Part shown: positions 49,600 through 58,305 of the stretch, piece after piece
How positions within the stretch are numbered: position 1 is the stretch's first letter
How the letters are laid out: each line of letters opens with the position of its first letter
Source of the DNA: KBS50 sp042666615
GTDB taxonomy: Bacteria; Actinomycetota; Actinomycetes; Mycobacteriales; Micromonosporaceae
NCBI RefSeq assembly: GCF_042666615.1
Contig: NZ_JBHTDD010000015.1
Location: forward strand, 62,001-126,000
Direction of reading: 5' to 3'
Length of the DNA stretch: 64,000 nucleotides
Notes under the pieces: model-generated
Databases searched by the model: none
What the model saw: the letters and a program-made list of their open reading frames with translations, nothing else
Told to the model about the DNA's origin: nothing
Program-made: the position numbers and the translations under genes

Positions 49600-50861
49600 C
49601 CGACCGGGTGGGATCCGGGCCGGACAGACCCGGGCGGACAGCCGCCACAGGACCGGCAAGCGCGACCGGGCCGGGTACCGACAGCGGCCCGGGTGGCGGG
49701 ACCGGGTCGGAGGCCGCCACCGGGCCGCTCGACGCGGTCCGGCCGCGTTATGGGATCGCCAGCCTCGCCGAGGTGCTGCCGGCGGCGTCGGCCGTCCTCG
49801 GGTTGCCCGGCGCGGACGACCCGATGGGCCTGGCGGCGGAGCTGGCCGGGGTACGCCGGATCGCCGTGCTGTTGGTGGACGGACTGGGCTGGCACCAGTT
49901 GCCGCTCGCCGCGCCGTACGCTCCGACCCTGCGCGACCTGGCCCGCGGCGGGCGGGAACTGACCTGCGGGTTCCCGTCGACGACTCCGACCAGCCTGGTC
50001 AGCCTCGGCACCGGGGCGCCGCCGGGTCGGCATGGCGTGCTGGGCTTCCGGGTCCGGGTACCGGGTACCGACGACGTGCTGACCCACGTCCAGTGGCGGG
50101 ACGAGCCCGATCCGGACCGCTGGCAGCCGTTGCCCACGGCGCTGGAGCGGGCGGCGGCCGCCGGGGTGGCGGTCACCGTGGTCAGCCGGCCGGAGTTCGC
50201 CGGCTCCGGACTGACCCGGGCGGCCAATGCCGGCGGCCGGTTCGTGGGTGCCGCCGACCTCGGCTCGTTGACCGACGGGATGCTCGCCGCGCTGCGGGAC
50301 GGTGCGGGCCCGGCTCTGGTCTACGGTTATCACCCGGATCTGGATCGACACGGCCACGTCACCGGGGTCGCCAGCACCCCGTGGCGGTTGGCGGTGGCCG
50401 AGCTGGACGTCGCGTTGGCCCGGCTGGTCGACGGGCTGCCGCCGGACGCCGCGCTGCTGATCACCGCCGATCACGGGCAGCTCAACGTGCCCGCCGGGAA
50501 CCGGTTCGATCTGGACACCGAAACCGAGCTGCGGGCCGGGGTGGCACTGGTGGCCGGCGAGCCCCGGGTGCGTTACCTGCACGTCCGGCCGGGCGCCGCC
50601 GCGGACGTGCTGGCCACCTGGTCGGCGGTGCTGGGGGAGGCGGCCCTGGTGGCGAGCCGGGACGAGCTGGTCGCCGCCGGCTGGTTCGGACCGGTGCCCG
50701 GGGAACACCTGGCTCGCATCGGTGACGTCGTGGTGGCCTGCCGTGGAACGCACGCGGTGGTGGCCTCTCGGGAGCATCCGGTGGAGGCTCGCCTGGTGGG
50801 CTACCACGGCTCCTTCACCGCCGCCGAGATGGCAATCCCGCTGCTGGTCGCCCGCGCCTGA
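49596..50861 (+). CDS. alkaline-phosphatase-superfamily nucleotide pyrophosphatase/phosphodiesterase
   Basis: A 421-residue metalloenzyme. After a 45-residue glycine-rich, disordered leader, metal and nucleophile sites follow in order: IAVLLVDGLGWHQL (Asp), FPSTTPTSLVSLGTG (Thr nucleophile), YHPDLDRHGH (Asp/His), ITADHGQ (Asp/His) and GYHGSF (His). It belongs to the type I phosphodiesterase/nucleotide pyrophosphatase group, but the natural substrate is not evident. No signal peptide is visible, so it is probably cytoplasmic. GTG 49596 overlaps the methyltransferase stop. Confidence 0.9.
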   Translation: MTDRVGSGPDRPGRTAATGPASATGPGTDSGPGGGTGSEAATGPLDAVRPRYGIASLAEVLPAASAVLGLPGADDPMGLAAELAGVRRIAVLLVDGLGWHQLPLAAPYAPTLRDLARGGRELTCGFPSTTPTSLVSLGTGAPPGRHGVLGFRVRVPGTDDVLTHVQWRDEPDPDRWQPLPTALERAAAAGVAVTVVSRPEFAGSGLTRAANAGGRFVGAADLGSLTDGMLAALRDGAGPALVYGYHPDLDRHGHVTGVASTPWRLAVAELDVALARLVDGLPPDAALLITADHGQLNVPAGNRFDLDTETELRAGVALVAGEPRVRYLHVRPGAAADVLATWSAVLGEAALVASRDELVAAGWFGPVPGEHLARIGDVVVACRGTHAVVASREHPVEARLVGYHGSFTAAEMAIPLLVARA

Positions 50862-50983
50862 CCACCTCACCCTGCACTTTGGGTCGTCGGAAGTTGGCTT
50901 CTCGCCACCTCTAATCCCGGCCGAGAATGCAAGATCGCGAGGAGCGGGGCGGGGTCGTCGTACCCGGGGGATAGCCTCCTGCC

Positions 50984-52243
50984 ATGGGTCGTAGTCAGGC
51001 TGTCCCGCGCGGGGACGATCCGCGCTTCGGGCCGGACGCCGACGACTCCGGCTGCTCGATCCTGCACGTCGACATGGACGCGTTCTTCGCCTCGGTCGAG
51101 GTTCGCCGGCGGCCCGAGCTGCGGGGGCGGCCCGTCGTGGTGGGCGGTCTCGGGCCGCGCGGCGTGGTCAGCTCGGCCAGCTACGAGGCCCGGGTGTACG
51201 GCGTACGTAGCGCGATGCCGATGTCGCGGGCCAGGGCGCTCTGCCCCGGTGCGGTATTCCTGGCGCCCGACTTTCCGCAATACAGCGCGGCCTCGCGGGC
51301 TGTCATGCAGATCTTCCGCGACGTCACGCCCCTGGTGGAGCCCCTGTCCGCGGACGAGGCGTTCCTGGACGTGGCGGGGGCCCGTCGGTTGCTGGGTCGG
51401 CCGGCGGAGATCGCTCGGTTGATCCGGGCCCGGGTCGTCGAGCAGGAGCGGCTGACCTGTTCGGTGGGGGTGGCGCCGACCAAGTTCGTGGCCAAGCTCG
51501 GGTCCACCCGGGCCAAGCCCGACGGCCTGGTCGTGGTGCCGGTCGGCCAGGTGCTGGACTTCCTGCATCCGTTGCCGGTGTCCGCCCTGTGGGGGGTGGG
51601 GGAGCGGGCCGAGGAGGCGCTGCGCCGGCTCGGCCTGTCCAGCGTCGGTGACCTTGCTCAGGCGCCGGTCGGTATGCTGCGGGCCGCGCTCGGTGAGGCA
51701 GCCGCCCGGCACCTGCACGAGCTGTCCTGGGGGCGGGACCCCCGGCGGGTCACGCCTGAGCAGGTGGAGAAGTCGATCGGGGCGGAGACGACCTTCGACA
51801 TCGACGTCGCCGACCCGGCGGAGATCCGCCGCGCGCTGCTGTCCCTCGCCGACAAGGTCGGGGTACGCCTGCGGCGGGCGGGACAGGCGGGACGGACCGT
51901 GTCGATCAAGGTGCGGTTCGCCGACTTCCGCACCATCGGCCGGTCCCGCACGCTCGCCTTTCCGACCGATGTGGCTCGGGAGGTGTTCGAGACGGCGTGG
52001 GCGTTGTTCGACGCACTCCGCCCCGGTGACCGGATCCGGCTGGTCGGTGTCCGGGTGGAGGGACTTGTGCCGGCCGGTTCCGCCACGCGGCAGCCGGTGT
52101 TGGGGGCTCCAGAGCACGGTTGGCGCGAGGCCGAGGCGGCGGCGGACGCGGTAGCTGCCCGATTCGGGCGTTCCGTGGTGGGTCCCGCCAGCCTTCTCAG
52201 CAGGGCCGACCCGCCGCCGGTGGAAAATCAACACGGACCATAG
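50984..52243 (+). CDS. dinB: DNA polymerase IV (Y family)
   Basis: Translesion polymerase of 419 residues. Catalytic motifs are intact: ILHVDMDAFFASVEV and PLSADEAFLDV. SSASYEARVYGVRSAMPMSRA, TCSVGVAPTKFVAKLGSTRAKPDG, the helix-hairpin-helix WGVGERAEEALRRLGLSSVGDLA, and a little finger (GRTVSIKVRFADFRTIGRSRTL) are present. RQPVLGA near the C-terminus may be the clamp-binding peptide. TAGCCT ends six bases before ATG 50984 and no ribosome site is present, suggesting a leaderless message. Unlike ImuB in this window, it should be active. No LexA box is visible upstream. Confidence 0.95.
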   Translation: MGRSQAVPRGDDPRFGPDADDSGCSILHVDMDAFFASVEVRRRPELRGRPVVVGGLGPRGVVSSASYEARVYGVRSAMPMSRARALCPGAVFLAPDFPQYSAASRAVMQIFRDVTPLVEPLSADEAFLDVAGARRLLGRPAEIARLIRARVVEQERLTCSVGVAPTKFVAKLGSTRAKPDGLVVVPVGQVLDFLHPLPVSALWGVGERAEEALRRLGLSSVGDLAQAPVGMLRAALGEAAARHLHELSWGRDPRRVTPEQVEKSIGAETTFDIDVADPAEIRRALLSLADKVGVRLRRAGQAGRTVSIKVRFADFRTIGRSRTLAFPTDVAREVFETAWALFDALRPGDRIRLVGVRVEGLVPAGSATRQPVLGAPEHGWREAEAAADAVAARFGRSVVGPASLLSRADPPPVENQHGP

Positions 52244-52358
52244 GTCGTCCCGCTTTCCGACCCGCGAGCCCCCTCGTAGACTGGCGGGTAAGCAGCTGGT
52301 TGGCTGCCACGGTCTGTCGGTCCGTGCGGACCGGCCAACGTGACCGGGGAGGAGTGCC

Positions 52359-52766
52359 GTGCCGCTCTCGGAGCACGAGCAGCGGCTGTTCGAGCAGATC
52401 GAGCGGTCGCTTGCCGAGGACCCCAAATTCGCCTCGGCTGTGCGCGCCAACGACCCACGCTTCCGCGTGCGGCGTCGGCTGCTCGTCGCCGCCGGCGTGA
52501 TAATCGCCGGTCTCGCATTGGTCGTCTACGGCACGGTGAGCAAGTTGACGCCGCTCGGAGTCGCGGGCTTCGTCGTCATGCTCGGTGCCGCCGCGTTCGC
52601 CATGCAGTCGCACCGTCGCAGTCAGCAGCCTGACCTGCATGTGGTGGGCGGCACGACGGCCCGGCAGCCCCGTGGCCGGGGCCGAAGCCGGGGCCGAGGC
52701 CGTAAGTCGTCGATGCTTGACCGGCTCGAGGAGAGGTGGCGTCAGCGGCCCGAGGGCCATCGCTGA
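52359..52766 (+). CDS. DUF3040 membrane protein
   Basis: A 135-residue protein of the actinobacterial DUF3040 family. It begins with the hallmark MPLSEHEQRLFEQIERSLAEDPKFA, has two hydrophobic helices (LLVAAGVIIAGLALVVYGTV and LGVAGFVVMLGAAAFAM), and ends with a basic tail rich in RGRGRSRGRGRK. Its function is unknown; homologues usually lie near dinB and the division/cell-wall cluster. GTG 52359 has a strong GGGGAGGAG site. Confidence 0.92.
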   Translation: MPLSEHEQRLFEQIERSLAEDPKFASAVRANDPRFRVRRRLLVAAGVIIAGLALVVYGTVSKLTPLGVAGFVVMLGAAAFAMQSHRRSQQPDLHVVGGTTARQPRGRGRSRGRGRKSSMLDRLEERWRQRPEGHR

Positions 52767-52876
52767 CGAGACCATTCCGGGCGACGTTTCATCGGTTCGG
52801 GAGGCCCGGACCCGGTGAGTTGGCTGCTCGGCAGCCGGCCGGGCATCCGGCCAGGACGCGGCCGGCGGAGCCACCT

Positions 52877-52963
52877 CGTGACTCCGGCCGGCCTTCCGTG
52901 GTCGCGCGGACCGACCCTCACCCCGTGACTCCGGCCGGCCTTCGGTGGTCGCGGACCGACCCC
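52877..52963. repeat. imperfect 40-base direct repeat, 47-base period
   Basis: A segment starting CGTGACTCCGGCCGGCCTTC occurs at 52877 and 52924 and ends each time in GGACCGACCC. Traces of a third copy (CGTGACCCCGG) lie near 53000. It fills the space between the DUF3040 and transglutaminase genes, in which I see no gene. Confidence 0.75.
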
Positions 52964-53039
52964 GACCACCGCGCAGCCGGTCGTCCTTCGTGGTCGACCC
53001 GTGACCCCGGACGGATAGCGGGCCGTGGCCCCGGGCGGA

Positions 53040-55499
53040 TCAGCGGGCCGCGGCCCTGCGGGTGATCAGCCGCCGGGGGCTGAACCGCAACAGTCCGGTC
53101 CGCACCCGACCAGCCCTGGCCACCCCGCCCGCATAGCCCTCCACCACCGCCGTCCGCCAGCGGAGCAGCACCGACGGTGGAAACACCGCGGCCACCAGGC
53201 GGACGCGCCGGCTCACGCCGGCAGCCAACCCCCGACGTACGGTGCGCAGAGCCGGCCCGAGCGCTCCCTCGTGCATCGGATCGCGGGCGTACCTGGCCCG
53301 TTCCTCAGCGCGGCCGAGCAGCCGGGCGGCGTCGGCGGCAGCCCCCTCGACACCGGCGGCCGTCAGCCGGCCGGCCGTCGTCCGGGGCGTCTCCGCCGGA
53401 TCGACAGGTACCCGGAAATCGATCATCGTGTCCAGCAACTCGTCCCAGGCGGCGTGCGCGTCCGACCGCACCCGGTCGGCGGTGCCGGTGGTGACCTGCA
53501 CGGATGGCGCCTCCGGTGTTCCTTCGCCGGCCGACGCCAGCACCGGCGGCACGGTCGCCACCCGGCGGGACCGTCGCCGACGCAGCAGGACCCGGCCCAA
53601 CGCGGGCACCGCGAGCAGGAGCAGCACGGCCAGCACCCCGGCCACCATCCACCACGGCCGGGTCGAAGCCTGGGCCTGCGGGACCGCCTCGGCCACCGGC
53701 AGCCCGGACTCCGGGTCGATCTCCTCCCGCTCGCTGCCCGGGGCTGCCGGTCCCGCATCGGTGAGCGGGTCCTCCTCGGGGTTGGTCGTGGGACTGACGT
53801 CGTCCGGAGCATCGGTGTCCGGCGCCCAGTCGGACCGGATCGAGCCGGGGACGCTGGCCGCCGGCGTGGCGTCGAACGGCACCCACCCGACGCCGGAGAA
53901 GTACACCTCGGTCCAGGCGTGCAGGTTCTGGTTGGTCAGGATGATCGTGTCGCCGTCCCGCTCGTTGCCGGTGGTGAAACCGACCGCGACCCGGGCCGGG
54001 ATCCCGGCGGCCCGGACCAGCCAGGCCAGCGCGGCGGCGTACTGCTGGCAGTAGCCCTGCTTGTTCTCCAGGAAGTCGACGATCTCGCTGCCGCTGGTGC
54101 CGCCTTCGGTGGAGAGGCTGTAGCGGAAGCCGTTCTCCTGGGAGAAGTGCCCGTACAGGGCGCGGACCTTGGCGTACGAGCTGCGCTTGCCCTTGGTCAG
54201 CCGGTTCACCAGGTCGGTCACCTGCTTGACCTCCGGTACCCGCGCGTACTGGGCGTTGGGGTCGCCCTCCCGCAGCGCCGGCGCTGCCGCAAGCGCCGCC
54301 TGGGAGTACTTCGACCGGACGTAGTCGAAGGTGTACGTCCGCCCACCCGCCCGGCTGCGGCCGGAGTGCAGGACCTCCAGGTCCGGGTCGAACGCCCACG
54401 ACCGGTCCAGACCCTCCAGCTTGACCGGGTCCGGATAGATCGGCAGCAGCTGCATGTTGAGCGACCGGGTGGTCTCCACCCTGGCCCGGTGGGTCTCCCG
54501 GTTGATCCCGCTGCCGTCCTGCCGGTCCACCGGCGGCAGCCCCTTGTCGATCGTGTCACCGCCCGGCCGATGATCCCGGAAGCCGTCCCCGCGCACCTCG
54601 TCGAGGACACCGATGCGCAGGTAGTACGGATCCGGCTCGTCGGTGGTGAGCTTGACCAGTTCCCGGGTCTCGGCCTGGTTCAGCTCGCCGCTGAGCGCGG
54701 CGAACAGGCTGATCCGGCCGGGCGCGCCGGTCCCACCCGGGCCGGTGCCCTCGCCGGTGGTGCCGGCGAGGTTGCTGAGGACACCGCTGGTCATGCCGGG
54801 TACGGCCAACGGCAGTAGCACCGCCAACACGACGCCCACAGCGGCGAGCCGGCGACCGGCGGCGGACAGCGGCGAGGGCTCCCAGACGTCGACGTCGCGA
54901 CCGTCGCCGGTGAACCGGCGGCCGAACCGCCGTACCCGGTCCACGTTGTCGGAGACGAGCAGCCAGAGGAAGCCGATCGCGCCGACGACGAACGGCAGCG
55001 GCGGCACGCTGTCGGCGTGCACGGCGACCGGGACCGAATAGATGGCCAACATCGGCAGGCCGGCCAGGGCGGGCCGGCGCAGCCCGACGGCGAGCAGGTC
55101 GACCACCGCGGCCACCCCACCCACGCCGAGCACGGTGACGAAGAGCAGCGGATCGGTGTCGGCCACCGGGATGGCCTGGGTGCGCATGTCCTCGGCGGAG
55201 GCGACAAGCAGGGCCTGGAAGTGGCGCAGCGTGTCCGGCGTGGGGATCAGCGCCAACCACTCCTCGCCGCTGGGGAACATCCAGGTCAGCGCGATCAGCA
55301 GGGCGAAGGCCGTGGCGGCGAACTGCCCCCAGAGAGGGAACCGCAGGACGCGGCCGAGCGTCGCGGCGCCGTAGATCGCCCCGACCGTGATCAGGGCCTG
55401 GATGAGCCAGGTCCACTGGTCGAAGATGGTCGACAGGGGAGCCGCGGCGAGCAGGGTGGCCGCCGCCGCCACGAACCCGAGGTAGCGGTTGCCGCGCAT
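53040..55499 (-). CDS. membrane transglutaminase-like protein (DUF3488 + transglutaminase domain)
   Basis: An 819-residue membrane protein. The first 220 residues hold about six helices (DUF3488 type). The extracytoplasmic transglutaminase-like domain has its triad in KQGYCQQYAAALAWLVRAAGIPARVAVGF (Cys), NLHAWTEVYF (His) and GWVPFDATP (Asp). A further helix (WWMVAGVLAVLLLLAVPALGRVLL) leads to a cytoplasmic DUF4129-like tail. ATG 55499 follows GGGAG. It is the last gene of the MoxR-DUF58-transglutaminase operon, a conserved trio thought to act in envelope or protease-like processing. Confidence 0.93.
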   Translation of the reverse strand: MRGNRYLGFVAAAATLLAAAPLSTIFDQWTWLIQALITVGAIYGAATLGRVLRFPLWGQFAATAFALLIALTWMFPSGEEWLALIPTPDTLRHFQALLVASAEDMRTQAIPVADTDPLLFVTVLGVGGVAAVVDLLAVGLRRPALAGLPMLAIYSVPVAVHADSVPPLPFVVGAIGFLWLLVSDNVDRVRRFGRRFTGDGRDVDVWEPSPLSAAGRRLAAVGVVLAVLLPLAVPGMTSGVLSNLAGTTGEGTGPGGTGAPGRISLFAALSGELNQAETRELVKLTTDEPDPYYLRIGVLDEVRGDGFRDHRPGGDTIDKGLPPVDRQDGSGINRETHRARVETTRSLNMQLLPIYPDPVKLEGLDRSWAFDPDLEVLHSGRSRAGGRTYTFDYVRSKYSQAALAAAPALREGDPNAQYARVPEVKQVTDLVNRLTKGKRSSYAKVRALYGHFSQENGFRYSLSTEGGTSGSEIVDFLENKQGYCQQYAAALAWLVRAAGIPARVAVGFTTGNERDGDTIILTNQNLHAWTEVYFSGVGWVPFDATPAASVPGSIRSDWAPDTDAPDDVSPTTNPEEDPLTDAGPAAPGSEREEIDPESGLPVAEAVPQAQASTRPWWMVAGVLAVLLLLAVPALGRVLLRRRRSRRVATVPPVLASAGEGTPEAPSVQVTTGTADRVRSDAHAAWDELLDTMIDFRVPVDPAETPRTTAGRLTAAGVEGAAADAARLLGRAEERARYARDPMHEGALGPALRTVRRGLAAGVSRRVRLVAAVFPPSVLLRWRTAVVEGYAGGVARAGRVRTGLLRFSPRRLITRRAAAR

Positions 55500-55539
55500 C
55501 AACGGACTCCCGTCCGGTGGCCGCTCGAAGGGGGCATAG

Positions 55540-56840
55540 TCATCGCATTCCTCCCGCTACCGTCTCGGCCATCGCCGCACGGCGCGCATAGCCCTGGGAA
55601 CCTCGGGCGACCTGCGGCCACAGCGGCGGCAACGTGTTGCCGTGCTCCACCCCGACCACCTTCCAGCCGCCCTGCAACAGCGTCAGCGCCGCGGCGTCGT
55701 GTGCCTGGTCGGCCTCGGCTCTGGCCGGCGGGGGCAGATTGATCCAGGTCGTGCTGTCCACGAGGAATCCGACGCACGCCGAGCCGCTTTCCCGCAGCCC
55801 GCGCAGCAGCTCCGCCTCGGCGACCGTGCAGCCGCCGAGCAGGGTGATCACCAGCCCTCCGGTCGAGCGCTGACGGACCAGGTCCACCAGAGAACCGAGA
55901 TCGTCCCGGGGGCTCATCCGAACATCGGCGAGCTGGTCGAGCAGCAGGCCGTCGCCGGTGGTCTCGGTCGCGTCGACATCGGCGCCGGCGCCGGTGACCA
56001 GCCGCAACTTGTACCCTGCCCGCCGCAGGTGCATCGCGACACTGGCGGCGGCCGCCACCGACCACTCGAAGCTCGACGTCGGCCCCTCACCCCGGTGCGC
56101 CGCGGCCCGGGTGTCCAGCACCACGGTGGCCCGGCTCTCCCAGGGCTGCTCCTCCCGCCGGACCATCATCTCTCCGGTCCGTGCCGTGGACTTCCAGTGC
56201 ACCCGGCGCAGGTCGTCGCCGTGCCGGTACTCCCGGGTCGCCGCGTCGTCCTCGCCGTGCACCGCCACCGACCGGGCCCGGCTGTCGCCAGCGCCCGCGT
56301 ACTCGCCGGCCAACCGGACCGTGGGCAGGGGGGTGACCTGCGGGATCACGGTGAGCCGGTCGGTGCTGGGAAAGGCGCGGGTCAGCTCGCAGAGACCGAA
56401 CGGGTCGGTCAGCCGGACCACCAGGGGTCCGACCTCGTACCGGCCGCGGACGTCGGCCCGCACCGTGTACGCCACCGAGCTGGCCTGGTATGCGCCGAGG
56501 CGTTCCAGCACCACCCGGGGTCGGCTGCCGAGGGCGTACGGCAACCGGTCCTCCAACAGCAGCGTCCCGGTGGGCAGCCGGGAGAGGTTCTGGAGCTGCA
56601 ACACGACCCGGGAGCTGGAACCGACGGGCACCCGGTGTGGATCCAGCGACCGGTGGCAGGCCAGCTTGTACCGGCTGCGGCCGACGTACGCGGCGGCCAG
56701 CAGCGGCAGGACGGCGAGGAGGACCGCGACCCGGAGCAGGTCCTTCTCACCCAGGATGGCGGCCGAGAGGGCGGCCGCGACGGCCGCGGCCAGGAAGGAC
56801 CGGCCGCGGGTGGTGAGGCCGCGAAGCGCCTCGCGCACGG

Positions 56841-56844
<4 letters not shown>
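55540..56844 (-). CDS. DUF58 domain-containing protein
   Basis: A 434-residue protein with two N-terminal helices (SFLAAAVAAALSAAILG, LLRVAVLLAVLPLLAAAYVG). An immunoglobulin-like beta domain follows, then the DUF58 signature REYRHGDDLRRVHWKSTARTGEMMVRREEQPWESRATVVLDTRA, which leads into a von Willebrand A-like fold. It is the usual partner of MoxR ATPases. GTG 56844 overlaps the moxR stop (GTGA), so translation is coupled. Confidence 0.93.
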
Positions 56845-57893
<1,049 letters not shown>

Positions 57894-58113
57894 GGGCCTC
57901 CTCCTCGTCGCTGTGCCGCGGTCGTTACCTAAACCCCCGAGACCCGCGGCAAGGTTGGCGGGAGAAACAGGCAATCGGCCTGTCGGTTGCCCGCATGCCT
58001 CAGGCTAGCGCCAACTTCGCGCCGCGCCGACCCGACGGGGGACGGGACCCACAACAGGATGGAACGGTTCGGGACGAAGCGGAACGGCAACGACAGCCCC
58101 GGGCGGTACGCGC

Positions 58114-58119
58114 TACACT
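58114..58119 (+). promoter_or_regulatory. -10 box of the leuS leader
   Basis: TACACT ends six bases before the ATG of the leader peptide, placing transcription start at or next to that ATG. No convincing -35 hexamer is seen; ACGACA at 58090-58095 is the nearest. Confidence 0.6.
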
Positions 58120-58125
58120 GCGCAC

Positions 58126-58164
58126 ATGCCCGGGGCCTACCTGCTCCTTAGCGAGCCGTGCTGA
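58126..58164 (+). CDS. leucine leader peptide of the leuS attenuator
   Basis: A 12-residue open frame, MPGAYLLLSEPC, with three consecutive leucine codons (CTG CTC CTT at 58141-58149). It is probably translated from a leaderless transcript. The leucine run lies immediately before a 9-bp hairpin (58155-58188) and about 40 bases before an intrinsic terminator, the classical layout of a ribosome-mediated attenuator. When charged tRNA-Leu is scarce, stalling on the three codons would alter pairing and let transcription reach leuS. Confidence 0.8.
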   Translation: MPGAYLLLSEPC

Positions 58165-58188
58165 CGCGACGCACAGCGACAGCACGGC
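58155..58188 (+). promoter_or_regulatory. pause/antiterminator hairpin of the leuS leader
   Basis: GCCGTGCTG (58155-58163) pairs with CAGCACGGC (58180-58188). The left arm overlaps the end and stop codon of the leader peptide, so a ribosome finishing or stalling on the peptide would change this pairing. Confidence 0.65.
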
Positions 58189-58190
58189 GA

Positions 58191-58215
58191 CCCCTCCTGA
58201 GCGAGGGGCTTTTTT
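58191..58215 (+). terminator. intrinsic terminator (attenuator) upstream of leuS
   Basis: CCCCTC (58191-58196), loop CTGAGC, GAGGGG (58203-58208), then C and six T. A canonical U-tailed terminator is rare in this GC-rich DNA, and it lies 90 bases before leuS, so it must be bypassed for leuS expression. Confidence 0.9.
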
Positions 58216-58305
58216 GTGCCCCCGCCCCCGCACCGACGTGCGATGCGCCCGAGACCCGCTGTTCCGCCAGCAAGCGCGGCCCTGGACAGACCCCGAGGTG
58301 AAGCA

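Noticed and set aside
58000..58305. T-box riboswitch upstream of leuS
   Set aside because: No AGGGTGG-type T-box core or specifier-loop architecture; the leader peptide and terminator explain the region better.
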